Source of the DNA: Paenibacillus macerans | Lineage (GTDB): Bacteria; Bacillota; Bacilli; Paenibacillales; Paenibacillaceae | NCBI RefSeq assembly: GCF_900454495.1 | Contig: NZ_UGSI01000001.1 | Location: 2,170,001 to 2,234,000, forward strand | Reading direction: 5' to 3' | Length of the DNA stretch: 64,000 nucleotides | Part shown: positions 36,802 through 45,538 of the stretch, piece after piece | How positions within the stretch are numbered: position 1 is the first letter of the stretch | Layout: the number at the start of each line of letters is the position of its first letter | Program-made: the position numbers and the translations under genes | The notes under the pieces: model-generated | What the model was told of the DNA's origin: nothing | The model's database searches: none | The model's input: only the letters and a program-made list of their open reading frames with translations

Positions 36802-37731
36802 ATGGTTTTACTGAATTACATCGTGATGTGTCTCATTTTCGGGACGACCTTTTTGGCCATTAAAGTGGGGGTTGATGCCGGGGCGCCGCCTTTTTTCTCG
36901 GCGGGGATTCGCTTTTTTCTGGCGGGCTGCGTCCTGTTTGTATGGATGGCGTGGAAAAAGAAAGCGCAGTTGTCGCTGCTGTTCCGCAAGGAGATGTTTC
37001 TAACCGGAGCCGGGCTCACCTTCGGCGTGTTTGCCCCGTTGTATTGGGCGGAGCAGTATTTGAGCTCAGGCATTGCCGCGGTATTGTCGGCGACGGGGCC
37101 GCTGATGATTCTGCTGCTGGAGACCCGCATCTCCGGACGCAAGCTGGCCCGCAGCTCCTGGGCAGGCTGCCTTACCGGGTTCGCCGGAGTGATCCTGCTG
37201 CTGCTGCCCGATCTGACGGTTGCGCTAAGCCCGCTCTGGCTGCTCGCCTGCGCCGCCGTTTTGTTCGGCGAGACTTTTTACGCGGCCGGGACCGTCTATT
37301 CCCGCCGCGTCATCCGGCGGTTTGAGGATACTTCGCCGATCGCCTTGAACGCGGCGCAGATGATGCATGGCGGGGCGCTGCTGCTGGTTTTGTCGCTGTT
37401 TACGGAAAACATCAACATCGGGTCCATGCTGGCGCCAAATGCGCTGCTGCCGCTGCTGTACTTGATCGTGGCCGGCTCCATGATGGGCCATACGATATAC
37501 TACTGGCTTGTCGCCAAAACGAATCCCGTGTTCCCGGCGACCTGGCTTTATATCTCGCCGTTGATCGCCCTTACCCTGGGCGTGCTGCTCTACCATGAGC
37601 CGCTTTCTTTCGTGTCCGTGATCGGCGGGCTTACGATTATCGGCGGAATCGCGCTCGTCAACCTGGACAACCTGAAGCAGTTGGCGGGGAAAAAAGCAGC
37701 GCTGGCCGGTAAAGCAAGCGAAGCGGGGTAG
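36802..37731 (+). CDS. EamA/DMT family transporter
   Basis: This 309-residue protein has ten hydrophobic segments in two EamA repeats. The first starts LNYIVMCLIFGTTFLAIKVGVDAGAPPFFSAGIRFFLAGCVLF; the second includes ALNAAQMMHGGALLLVLSLF and YWLVAKTNPVFPATWLYISPLIALTLGVLLYHEPLS, the conserved end motif. Members export amino acids or related metabolites. AGGAGG sits 7 nt before the ATG at 36802; the upstream Met codons overlap that site. It is paired with the divergent MocR regulator, a combination also known in Bacillus (ycxC/ycxD-like). The likely cargo is an amino compound recognised by the MocR protein, by inference. Confidence 0.88.
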   Translation: MVLLNYIVMCLIFGTTFLAIKVGVDAGAPPFFSAGIRFFLAGCVLFVWMAWKKKAQLSLLFRKEMFLTGAGLTFGVFAPLYWAEQYLSSGIAAVLSATGPLMILLLETRISGRKLARSSWAGCLTGFAGVILLLLPDLTVALSPLWLLACAAVLFGETFYAAGTVYSRRVIRRFEDTSPIALNAAQMMHGGALLLVLSLFTENINIGSMLAPNALLPLLYLIVAGSMMGHTIYYWLVAKTNPVFPATWLYISPLIALTLGVLLYHEPLSFVSVIGGLTIIGGIALVNLDNLKQLAGKKAALAGKASEAG

Positions 37732-37747
37732 GCGCGGTAGGTGAGAC

Positions 37748-37895
37748 CGGCTAGGTAAGCGCGGCCCGCACGGTGGGCGAGGCTGGCGCGGCGGGCTGGC
37801 CAGCACGATAGACGAGGCCGGCACGGTAGGCGAGACCGGCAAGGTTGGCGAGACCGGCAAGGTTGGCGCGGCGGGCGAGGCCGGCACGAACCGGA
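37748..37895. repeat. GC-rich 18-bp minisatellite
   Basis: Imperfect tandem units of GGCGAGACCGGCAAGGTT run through the segment, with two exact adjacent copies near 37829-37864 and degenerate ones on both sides. The 18-bp period keeps reading frames open, which makes spurious repetitive frames. Confidence 0.7.
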
Positions 37896-37905
37896 GGGCT
37901 CGCCG

Positions 37906-38176
37906 CGTTCATGGGCCGGGGGTTTCCCTTGAGCTGGCGCCTTTGCCCCAGGGCAGGATATCCGGCGAAATGCAAAAGTGCATGCGACTTTTGTCGAAAC
38001 TCCTCAATGTGGGCAGCTCAAATGCAAATGTGCAGTTCATTTCCTCTCAAAAGATACTTTTTGATCAATTCGACGATTTTCAAATGCATTTTTGCATTTC
38101 ATCCGCTCATAAAGGGAATTTTGTCTGAAATCAAATGCACTTTTGCATTTGATCAGTTGCTCCTGCGGTTGATTCA
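37906..38176 (+). repeat. Interspersed intergenic repeat, copy 1
   Basis: This roughly 270-bp block aligns along its whole length with 43955-44240 in the same orientation. Shared words include GTGCAGTTCATTTCC, CAAAAGATACTTTTT and TGCATTTTTGCATTTCAT. It contains complementary AAATGCA/TGCATTT words that could form stems. No coding capacity is shared. Confidence 0.8.
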
Positions 38177-38545
38177 GCTAACTTAGAAAAGCGTTCCCTT
38201 TGGCGAGGCTCTTTGTCGTGTACACCCATACGCTGGTTGCGCAGGAGTGTTGGGATTTCCTCTTCGGTTCTACTACGAGAATCCTTCCCCTTCTTGCATG
38301 AGCAGGGGCACCGAGAACTTCGGCACTTTCGAATCTGTGGAAGCTGCCCTAACGGACTCCAGCGACCTTATCCGCCCATTCCCCGGGTATTTCCCGGCCT
38401 AACGGCCCCACATGTCTCTATCTAGCTGAAAACCAGGTCATCCGGACCGATTCGAGTGAAATAAGGTCATATGGGTCCGTTAAATTTTGCAAACCTCCGT
38501 TTTTCCGAAAATAACGGCTCTATGGAGCCCCTTAGCCTCCAGCTC

Positions 38546-38622
38546 CCTCCTCTCCTCTCTTCTCTTCAAGTTCTCCTCTCTTCTCCTCGCTTCTCCTCGA
38601 GTTCTCCTCGCTTCTCTACCCG
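38546..38622. repeat. Polypyrimidine TCTCCTC tract
   Basis: Nearly pure C/T sequence made of TTCTCCTCNC-like units (CTTCTCCTCGCTTCTCCTCG and variants). It is a microsatellite-like tract in a non-coding region. Confidence 0.7.
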
Positions 38623-38661
38623 CCTCATCGGCCTCTGCCTGACCGGAAATTTGATAACGTT

Positions 38662-38693
38662 AAAAAAACCGCCATTCACATACAATGGCGGTT
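38662..38693 (-). terminator. Terminator of the HyuA operon
   Basis: AACCGCCATT pairs with AATGGCGGTT, followed on the minus strand by seven T residues. It lies 35 nt after the gntR stop codon. Confidence 0.88.
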
Positions 38694-38727
38694 CCTTGAT
38701 TCTAGGGGAGCTTCTTCATTCTAGGAT

Positions 38728-39396
38728 TCAGAAAAACTGCGGGTATTGCTTGGCCATGCTGTTCACCTGCTCCAACAGGCTGCCCGAATGCTCCTTCACG
38801 GCTTGGCGCAGGGCTTCCGCATCGCGGCGGCGAATGGCCGCGACCATGTTCTCATGCTGACGGATATGGGATGGCAGAGCGCCCTCCATCTTGCCGTACA
38901 ACAGACAAATGCGATTGTAATGGGAAGCTACCGTTTCAATCGTATTCCAGGCAAGCGATTCTCCGGCCGTCTCAAAAATAAGCTGGTGAAAACGATTGTC
39001 CTTATGATAAAACTCGATAAAATACTTTTTGTCCGTGTATTTCTTCTGCTTGTTGATCAATTCCTGCATCGTGTCCGCCACCAGCTCGCTGCACTTGCGG
39101 ATAAATTCATCCACCACGGCGGATTCCAGCGATGTGCGAATAAACCATTCCTCGCGTACCCGCTGCAAATCGATTTTGGAAACCACCGTTTTGCGCTGGG
39201 GATAGATTTCCACAAGTCCCGACTGCTGCAGGCGCACAACGGCTTCCCGCACCGGCGTCCTGCTGACGCCGTAACGTTCGGACAACTTCTGAACGCTAAC
39301 GTCCATGCCCGGCTCCAACGTCATATTCATAATATCTTCTTTGATTTTATTGTAAGTTACGTCATTTAATGAACTGCTGTTATTTATTATCTTCAA
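38728..39396 (-). CDS. GntR family regulator, FadR/FCD subgroup
   Basis: The 222-residue protein has a GntR winged helix (DVTYNKIKEDIMNMTLEPGMDVSVQKLSERYGVSRTPVREAVVRLQQSGLVEIYPQRKTVVSKI, about 12-75) and an all-helical FCD ligand domain. The domain contains FHKDNRFHQLIFETAGESLAW-like metal-binding positions (Asp and His in YHKDNRFHQ, and a late His in IRQHENMVAAI). FCD regulators usually sense organic acids. It starts at TTG 39396, overlapping the stop of the preceding gene by 17 nt, so it is the last gene of the transporter-hyuA-HEXXH operon and probably its repressor. A 9-bp inverted repeat at 43731-43765 is a candidate operator. Confidence 0.88.
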   Translation of the reverse strand: MKIINNSSSLNDVTYNKIKEDIMNMTLEPGMDVSVQKLSERYGVSRTPVREAVVRLQQSGLVEIYPQRKTVVSKIDLQRVREEWFIRTSLESAVVDEFIRKCSELVADTMQELINKQKKYTDKKYFIEFYHKDNRFHQLIFETAGESLAWNTIETVASHYNRICLLYGKMEGALPSHIRQHENMVAAIRRRDAEALRQAVKEHSGSLLEQVNSMAKQYPQFF

Positions 39397-40087
39397 CGGT
39401 TTCCCTACACCTTCCCGAACCCACTCCTAAAACGTCACGATATATGGTTTCCGCGCCGGAAGAATCGTAACTGAAGTACAAAAGAAAATCCAGAATAAAC
39501 GGGGAGTAATTTAGTCCGTTCAGCTCCCGGGTAAACGCCATGGCGCCGATTTCGCTCAAAGCGCGGATCGTAGAGCGGTGTTTAAGCCCAAGCAAATTCC
39601 ACAATACGACTTTTTCGGTCCGCGTATAAATTTCCGGCTCAAACCGCTCTTCCACAACATGAAAAATTTCATGCCCCAGGATAGTATTCATTATATCATC
39701 TTGCCGAAATAGATCAACCAAGCCCGGAGCTTCCCCGGACACCAGCCGCGCCGCCTTGCGCACGGGTTCCACCATTATTGTTACTTTGTCAGGCGGGGTA
39801 TAGCAGGCAAACAGAATCCGTTTTCCCGTCACGGAAGCATCCTGGAACTCGATCCGGAGCTTCAACCTTTCGGCAAGCAAACGTACATCCGCACATCCAT
39901 ACTCCCCGCTGATCCGCCTGGCATATTGTTTGCCGCAAGAAACCGCCCCCGCAATCAGCTCCGCTTTTTGCTGCGGCCGTATACGCTGGTTTAAAAGATC
40001 CCTCGAAAAAGCATACCGTCCCCACGTTTCATCATTCACCCTGAGCAGCGCCCAGAGCATATCTCCCAATTTGCTTGGCTCCCCCAT
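39380..40087 (-). CDS. Small HEXXH protein, ImmA/IrrE-like gluzincin candidate
   Basis: I do not recognise a named family for this 235-residue protein. It contains a zinc-peptidase motif, GHEIFHVVEE (His139, Glu140, His143). Thirty-six residues later comes SEIGAMAFTREL, in which Glu179 could be the third zinc ligand, as in the E..A..F pattern of ImmA/IrrE proteins. There is no signal peptide or membrane segment. GGAGG precedes the ATG at 40087; the longer frame to 40189 overlaps hyuA without a ribosome site. It is placed 34 nt after hyuA and overlaps gntR. Possible roles are a peptidase acting on a pathway protein or metabolite, or a metal-binding partner of HyuA. Function is unknown. Confidence 0.7.
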   Translation of the reverse strand: MGEPSKLGDMLWALLRVNDETWGRYAFSRDLLNQRIRPQQKAELIAGAVSCGKQYARRISGEYGCADVRLLAERLKLRIEFQDASVTGKRILFACYTPPDKVTIMVEPVRKAARLVSGEAPGLVDLFRQDDIMNTILGHEIFHVVEERFEPEIYTRTEKVVLWNLLGLKHRSTIRALSEIGAMAFTRELNGLNYSPFILDFLLYFSYDSSGAETIYRDVLGVGSGRCRETVEDNK

Positions 40088-40121
40088 GCTCCCTCCGTTC
40101 CCCTTCCGTTTTCCACCGTTT

Positions 40122-42254
40122 TCAACTCTGCTTGATATTGGCGGCGACCACGATGATCTCGGTCTCAGGTTCAAAGGTGGACACTTCAATATCCATCAAC
40201 AGTTCCAACTGTGCGAAATCGGATGCGGTAAAATCCATAACGCGCGCGCCGATGCACAGATAAAAGTCCGGTCTGGCAATGAGCTCCGTTTTATAAACGG
40301 CCATCGCTTCCCACAGTTGTTCCACGGCTTTGAGATATGCTCCGGCGGTTGTCTTGATCGCCATGGCCCGGCCGCGCTGAATTTTAATGAAGCCTTTGCT
40401 GTCCAGGATACGGACGGCCACGGCGTCTCCCGCTTTTTCAACCTTTTCGCCAAAAATATAAAAGTATCTGGTTTTCTCCAGCAACTCTGTCCGCTCAGCG
40501 GAAATCCGCATGTCGCCTGCGGCGATTTCCTTCAGTTCCGCTTCGCTGCATTCCTTTAGCAGCTCGTTGGTTTTGACCTCCGTGGAACCGGTGGCAATCG
40601 CGGTGACCTTGGAGGTTTGCGGATCGATATCGATATGGATTTCCACGCTTTCCGGCGTTGCCCCGCTTTGGATGGCTTTATTCATCGCTTCCATTTTAAT
40701 CGCGCTGATGTCCTCCTTGGAAGGCGACGGGATGATCCGCTCCACCACGTCCCTGACCATGGCCAGGGCGACGCCGATCGAGGAAATGACCTCGGCATTT
40801 TCGGGGATGCTGTACTTTAGTCCCATCTTTTCCGCAAAATACACGATCAGCGAAGCCGCTCCGCCCCCGACCCCCACCAAAGAGATCTGATCCTTCTCCA
40901 GCTTGTATTTGTCCGCCAGCGCCAAAATAACCGGTTCGATTTTGGCGTACGCCTTCTCCATAATCTGCCCCGCGATATCTTCCACCGTCGTCCCGCAATA
41001 ATCAGCCAGCGCCTGCATCGCCTTTCTTGCCGCTTCCGCATTGCCGTAGGAAAAATGCTCTTCCTTCACCAGTCCCAGCACATTGGCCGCGCAGGAATTC
41101 GTGATCGTCACCCGTTCGCCGTTCTCCAGCCGGATCGCCACATAATCCGCCGGATCACCCGGTTTTGGCGAGAAAAATTCCACCTTGGCCCCCTTGATTT
41201 TGGCCGGGTCGGTAAACACCGCATAATCGAGGCCGGCAATATGCGCGGATCTCGGTCCGACATCGATGACTCCGGTTTTGGCCGCGCGGACCATCGAACC
41301 CCCGGCCACGCCAAGCACCCGCACATCCAGCGAATTGACATAGGTGGGGTGACCGCCGACGATCGAGTAATCGATCGCCGGCCGCCCGTTTTTGATAACC
41401 CCGATATTGGTTGTCGTGCCGCCGACCTCAAAATACACGCCGTTGGAGGCGCGCAAATACATCAAAGAGCCCATCACCGAAGCGGCCGGACCGGAAAGCA
41501 TCGTAAGAATCGGGCGTTTCTTCATTTCTCCGATTTCCATCACGCCGCCGTCGCCGCGCATAATCATTAGAGGCACGTAGACGCCGGCTTCCCTTACGGA
41601 CCGCTCCGTTGAATTTGCCGTGTCCAGCATTTTGGGTAAAATACTGGCGTTGATCGCCGCCGTTCTTGTTCTGCGGGTCAGTCCGTACAACTTCGTAATA
41701 TCCGACGCCATCGTGGTGGGGAGGCCTTTTTTCTCCGCTTCTTCATACACGAGCTGCTCGGGTCTGCCGTTGTCGACGCCAAAGGCCATGGACGGAACAA
41801 TCACCTGCGCCCCCATCCTTTCCATCTCTTCGATGACCTGCAGCACGGTTTCCTGCGTCATTTTTTTGACATTGATAAAGCTGTTGAAAATTTGAATCGC
41901 TTTGTTGTTTCCCAAATCGATGTTCGCTAGTTTCGTCTGTCTTTTGGCCAAAAAACCTTCGAATCCGCCTTTGCCCATCCCGACAATGCCGACCTGGGCG
42001 ATATCGCCTTCGATCAGCGCGTTGGTTGCTTGCGTCGTACTGTGCGCCACAAAAACGACATCCTCCGGTCGGATGTTATTTTCCTGCAAGCAGTTTTGAA
42101 AACATTTTACTACTCCGGCGGCCACGCCCCTGGCATCGTCATGCGTCGTTTTGACCGACGATTTGCCGATAATCTCGTGGGTTTCGTTGTCAATGGCCAC
42201 GGCTTTGGTATGCGTCCCTCCTACATCAATCCCCATGCGAATTACTCTGCCCAT
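40122..42254 (-). CDS. Hydantoinase/oxoprolinase family protein (HyuA-like)
   Basis: The 710-residue protein has the HyuA layout. An N-terminal actin-like ATPase half starts RMGIDVGGTHTKAVAID (6-22) and has FVAHSTTQATNALIEGD. A second half has YFEVGGTTTNIGVIKNGRPAIDY and LVGVGGGAASLIVYFAEKMG. Such proteins use ATP to open cyclic amides (5-oxoproline, hydantoins) or to activate ketones for carboxylation, usually with a HyuB subunit. No hyuB gene is present in this operon. An organic-acid-type transporter gene lies 15 nt upstream and a HEXXH protein gene downstream. GGAGG lies 6 nt before the ATG. The substrate is unknown. Confidence 0.85.
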   Translation of the reverse strand: MGRVIRMGIDVGGTHTKAVAIDNETHEIIGKSSVKTTHDDARGVAAGVVKCFQNCLQENNIRPEDVVFVAHSTTQATNALIEGDIAQVGIVGMGKGGFEGFLAKRQTKLANIDLGNNKAIQIFNSFINVKKMTQETVLQVIEEMERMGAQVIVPSMAFGVDNGRPEQLVYEEAEKKGLPTTMASDITKLYGLTRRTRTAAINASILPKMLDTANSTERSVREAGVYVPLMIMRGDGGVMEIGEMKKRPILTMLSGPAASVMGSLMYLRASNGVYFEVGGTTTNIGVIKNGRPAIDYSIVGGHPTYVNSLDVRVLGVAGGSMVRAAKTGVIDVGPRSAHIAGLDYAVFTDPAKIKGAKVEFFSPKPGDPADYVAIRLENGERVTITNSCAANVLGLVKEEHFSYGNAEAARKAMQALADYCGTTVEDIAGQIMEKAYAKIEPVILALADKYKLEKDQISLVGVGGGAASLIVYFAEKMGLKYSIPENAEVISSIGVALAMVRDVVERIIPSPSKEDISAIKMEAMNKAIQSGATPESVEIHIDIDPQTSKVTAIATGSTEVKTNELLKECSEAELKEIAAGDMRISAERTELLEKTRYFYIFGEKVEKAGDAVAVRILDSKGFIKIQRGRAMAIKTTAGAYLKAVEQLWEAMAVYKTELIARPDFYLCIGARVMDFTASDFAQLELLMDIEVSTFEPETEIIVVAANIKQS

Positions 42255-42269
42255 GTTTATCCTCCAACC

Positions 42270-43622
42270 TTATACGAGATTACCGTACATGACAAAAACG
42301 ACGGCGCATAGAATAATCCCAATAATCCAGCCTGAAGGGATGGACATCTTCATGAAATCCCTGGCCGGTACCTTCGTATAGCCGAATCCCCAGGCGACCC
42401 AGGATTGGGTAACGTCAAGGTGCTGCGGTGCAACCGTGGTGACGGCGAATAATGGATACAAAAATTGCACCGGCCAGGCGGCCGTCGATACAACCACGGC
42501 CAGAATGGCCGCCCCGGACCCGACCAGATTCATCGGCCCGCGGAAGAAGCCAAGCGGCGTTAAAACCGCAAACACGATGCATAGCAAAAGCGCCGTCTGC
42601 GGCATCACTCCGCCAAATAGAATTTTAAAATAAGGGGAAGCATATGTAGCCGCGTTGTTGAACATGGCGAGCGTCAGCAAAAAGCCGATCATGGGCGCCA
42701 CATCGATCGCGCCGTCGGCAAACTGCTTTGAAAGCATGCGGCAAATGCCGGCAAATCCGCCCTTTAGCTTGCCGCAGGTCCACAAAGCGAACAGGCCGGC
42801 AACAATAAATCCGAAAATAATCGGAATTTTGAACGCAACCACGCCGATCACCGGAAGAATGATCGAAATCCAGGAAATGGCGGGCGCATCTCCGGAATTT
42901 TGTTCTTCGGGCGTCGTTGCCGCCCAGGCGCGGGATATTTTCTTCTTGTTCATGGAAAGATTGGCTACAATGAGCACAACGACCAGCGAGACGGCCATCG
43001 CAATCATGCCGAAGGTGAAGTAGGCGTTATAATCATAGCTGGCGTAGCTTTCGTTGGCGGTGGCGAAGATCGCCTGATACTGTTTGAAGTTGACGATATT
43101 CCCGAAAATCCCGGCCATAATGGAGCCCATGAAGGAAAATAAGGCGATCGGCGAAGGAATGCCGAGCGACAGCATGATCGGCAATACGATGACGGCAATG
43201 GAAATTACCGGCCCGATCCCGGTCATGGAGGTAAAAATTACGGCCGTAACAATACATAGGAGCGACATCGTCACTCGCGGTTTGTCTCCGCCCAGTTCCA
43301 CTACTTTGCGGATTAACGTCGCGGCGATCCCGGTGTCGATCAAAATTCTGCCGAAAAAAGCCCCGAAAAAAATGTTTACAAGGATAGCTTTACCGTAGTT
43401 TTCGGGTCCTGTCTGAAACACATTCGTCAGCACGGAAACCCAAGATTGCCCTTCCATCGTACCAGTGGGGGAAATCGCGTTACCGATTAAGGCGAGTGCC
43501 GTCCATAATACCGACATGATAAAAAAGCCCACCATGAGGTTATAGCCCTTCACGCAGTACCATACGAGTCCGAAAAACGACAGGACCATCATGAAACCGA
43601 TTACAAAATTGGCTGCATCCAC
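42270..43622 (-). CDS. Ion-transporter superfamily permease (GntP/CitM-like)
   Basis: This 450-residue membrane protein has about 12 hydrophobic segments and the two-fold pattern of the ion transporter superfamily: FFGAFFGRILIDTGIAATLIRKVVELGGDKPRVTMSLLCIVTAVIFTSMTGIGPVISIAVIVLPIMLSLGIP, and in the second half GFFRGPMNLVGSGAAILAVVV. The family moves gluconate, citrate or dicarboxylates. It starts at GTG 43622 (AAGGAGGGC 5 nt before) and is first in the operon with hyuA. Its cargo is presumably the substrate of HyuA, for example a cyclic amide or its acid, by inference. An inverted repeat lies about 110-145 nt upstream. Confidence 0.78.
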   Translation of the reverse strand: MDAANFVIGFMMVLSFFGLVWYCVKGYNLMVGFFIMSVLWTALALIGNAISPTGTMEGQSWVSVLTNVFQTGPENYGKAILVNIFFGAFFGRILIDTGIAATLIRKVVELGGDKPRVTMSLLCIVTAVIFTSMTGIGPVISIAVIVLPIMLSLGIPSPIALFSFMGSIMAGIFGNIVNFKQYQAIFATANESYASYDYNAYFTFGMIAMAVSLVVVLIVANLSMNKKKISRAWAATTPEEQNSGDAPAISWISIILPVIGVVAFKIPIIFGFIVAGLFALWTCGKLKGGFAGICRMLSKQFADGAIDVAPMIGFLLTLAMFNNAATYASPYFKILFGGVMPQTALLLCIVFAVLTPLGFFRGPMNLVGSGAAILAVVVSTAAWPVQFLYPLFAVTTVAPQHLDVTQSWVAWGFGYTKVPARDFMKMSIPSGWIIGIILCAVVFVMYGNLV

Positions 43623-43730
43623 AAAATGCCCTCCTTAAAGTTTTGTGAGCATTGCTTCCTCAATACGGCATCGTAGAAACTCGCTTCGGAAGCACTACTG
43701 AATTAGGAATAAAACAACGCCAACTAACAT

Positions 43731-43765
43731 ACTAACATGCTATTTGCTATAACTGACATGTTAGT
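43731..43765. promoter_or_regulatory. Inverted repeat upstream of the HyuA operon
   Basis: ACTAACATG and CATGTTAGT are perfect 9-bp inverted arms 17 nt apart. A further half-site AACTAACAT precedes at 43722. The position suits a regulator site, possibly for the operon's GntR protein. Confidence 0.5.
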
Positions 43766-43853
43766 TTTGTGTCAAATGGTACCATGGCCGTTGTATAACG
43801 TCAATATACATTTTCACATAACTTTGAAATCGCTTAAATTCGCCTTGCCATGC

Positions 43854-43893
43854 AAAAAAGCCCGCAAATTACCGTGAAGGCAAATTTACGAGC
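43854..43893 (-). terminator. Terminator, minus strand, below the pectin operon
   Basis: GCTCGTAAATT pairs with AATTTGCGGGC (two G-T pairs), followed on the minus strand by six T residues. It lies about 500 nt after the pectinesterase gene, beyond the repeat. Confidence 0.65.
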
Positions 43894-43954
43894 TGAGTTG
43901 CGTGCTGAGTTGCGTGCTGAGTATTAGTGGATGCATGATGGTACGAAGCGCTAC

Positions 43955-44240
43955 GGGTTCGTGGGCCGGCGGTTTTACCATTGCCGTTTACGACAGGACC
44001 GGAGGGGGCAGAGCATTCCCCGAATTTCCACAAACTGCAAAAGGACATGCGATATTTGTCAAATTCTCCCGAAACGGCCCATCGAAATGCAAAAGTGCAG
44101 TTCATTTCCGCCCAAAAGATACTTTTTTATCAAATAGCTCCAAAACAGATGCATTTTTGCATTTCATTCACTCAAAAAAGGGGATTTGCGTGAAATCAGA
44201 TGTACTTTTGCAGTTGATTCGGCAGTTGGTCCCTTCACGA
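43955..44240 (+). repeat. Interspersed intergenic repeat, copy 2
   Basis: Homologous to 37906-38176 in the same orientation, with scattered substitutions and small gaps. Together the two copies bracket the whole HyuA operon. Confidence 0.8.
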
Positions 44241-44395
44241 GGCGCCGGCCCCCGCAAAAAAACGGATTAACTCAAGGTTATTCGATGGTCTTCGTCGAGT
44301 TTCGTCGGGCCCTCGTCGGGTCTTCACGGTTTTTTTGCGGTCTTCTCCCGGGTTCCGCTCTTTCGGCAACAAACACGGTTCAATCGGCCGCTTGC

Positions 44396-45385
44396 TTACC
44401 TATCAAGCCTTTCCTGCCGCCAAAAATCCGTCCCCGAAAATACATGTTCCGGGCGATACTCGTATTCTTTCGCCGTGTCTTCCGCATATCCCGCCCACGG
44501 AACACGCAACGAGCGCAGCCGGGCGGCATCCTTGCTTCTTGTCCCCAATTCCATATACCGGACCGTCGCCTCGTTGGCGGGATTGTTCCAGTTGTCCCAG
44601 CCCTTAGGATGAATATGTTCATCCATCAGGCAATCAACAAACACGGTTTGCGCATACTCCCGCCAAGGGCGCCCCAAGTATACCGAAGCTTTAGGAACGC
44701 CCGGTTCCGCCGTCAGAAAACAATCGCGGAAGACGTAGCCGTGCTGCTGCCCCTGCGGCGTCGACGCTGCCGTTATATAGCCGACGCCGCAGCCTTCATG
44801 AACGAGGCTGCGGATTTCGCAAGCCTCGAACACCGCCGCCGCTCCGCCGAAGATGAAATCGACCGTCCCTTCGATATAGCAGTTTTGATAGTGCTGGCGG
44901 TAATGCTCATGATGCTCCTTAAGCGGAATCCCGCCGAACGCGGCCCTTTCCCGCGGCGCCGGGGGCAACGGGCCCGTGAACAGCGTATCCTGATGCCCTT
45001 TGAACGTACAGTTTCGGAACACTGCCTGGTCGCAATGCGCATACACCGCCACCGCCTGCCCTATCCGCTCGCCCTGCCCGGCCGTGTTCGAGATCGTCAG
45101 ATTCTCCACAACGAGATGGCTGCCGCCCAAAAACAATGTCGGCGTGGCAAACGTCCCGATTTCCTCGCCGTGTTCATCCCGCTCCTTGGCATACCGGTTC
45201 ATCGCGATTTCGACGTACCCGATGCCGACGATGCGAAGATGGGAGCGGTAAATCACCACCTGTTCTTCATATCGTCCCGCCAAAATGTACAGGGTTTCCG
45301 GCTGCATGGCGGCATCCCGCTCCAGCGCATCCACCGCTTCCCCGATCGTCCGGTAATCGCAAAACGATTCTTTTCCTACCAGCAT
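44396..45385 (-). CDS. Pectinesterase, family CE8 (intracellular)
   Basis: The 329-residue right-handed beta-helix protein carries the pectinesterase signatures: GQAVAVY (Gln110), GHQDTLF (Asp133), GTVDFIFG (Asp176) and YLGRPWREYAQTVF (Arg239, Trp241). It removes methyl esters from galacturonate residues. There is no signal peptide, so it probably acts on imported oligogalacturonides. It lies 147 nt downstream of the GH28 gene in the same direction, and is best read as the third gene of the GH105-GH28-CE8 set. A GGGGGG stretch lies about 11 nt before the ATG. Confidence 0.92.
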   Translation of the reverse strand: MLVGKESFCDYRTIGEAVDALERDAAMQPETLYILAGRYEEQVVIYRSHLRIVGIGYVEIAMNRYAKERDEHGEEIGTFATPTLFLGGSHLVVENLTISNTAGQGERIGQAVAVYAHCDQAVFRNCTFKGHQDTLFTGPLPPAPRERAAFGGIPLKEHHEHYRQHYQNCYIEGTVDFIFGGAAAVFEACEIRSLVHEGCGVGYITAASTPQGQQHGYVFRDCFLTAEPGVPKASVYLGRPWREYAQTVFVDCLMDEHIHPKGWDNWNNPANEATVRYMELGTRSKDAARLRSLRVPWAGYAEDTAKEYEYRPEHVFSGTDFWRQERLDR

Positions 45386-45511
45386 GGTTTGCCAATCCCC
45401 CCGGTCAAATTATTCCGTCCGCTCACAAAGGCGACCGCAAGTTATACTTCCGATGCAGCTTTCTTTCAGAAAGCTTTCAGTTTCTGCGGAATCATTTTAC
45501 TCCCTTGCCTG

Positions 45512-45538
45512 CATCACATTCTTTAGTGCATCCTATAT
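45512..45538. repeat. 27-bp short repeat, copy 1
   Basis: CATCACATTCTTTAGTGCAT and the next 7 bases match 51901-51927 with two mismatches. This copy overlaps the 3' end of the GH28 gene and the gap before the CE8 gene. Confidence 0.6.

Larger units (their letters stand above)
37732..38727. other. One-kilobase gene-free region with several repeat classes
   Basis: No gene is supported. In order it holds a GC-rich 18-bp minisatellite, an interspersed repeat shared with 43.95-44.24 kb, a GTCC/GAGCC-type intergenic block near 38.45-38.53 kb, a polypyrimidine tract, and the GntR terminator. Confidence 0.7.
43623..44395. other. Gene-free region upstream of the HyuA operon
   Basis: No gene is supported here. 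It holds the inverted repeat at 43731-43765, the terminator at 43854-43893 and the second copy of the interspersed repeat. Confidence 0.6.

Noticed and set aside
37751..37975. Repetitive NLAGLAYRAG-like frame
   Set aside because: The 18-bp minisatellite stays open in several frames; no ribosome site or second domain supports a gene.
37748..38622. CRISPR-like array
   Set aside because: The 18-bp units are contiguous and imperfect with no spacers, and no cas genes are present.
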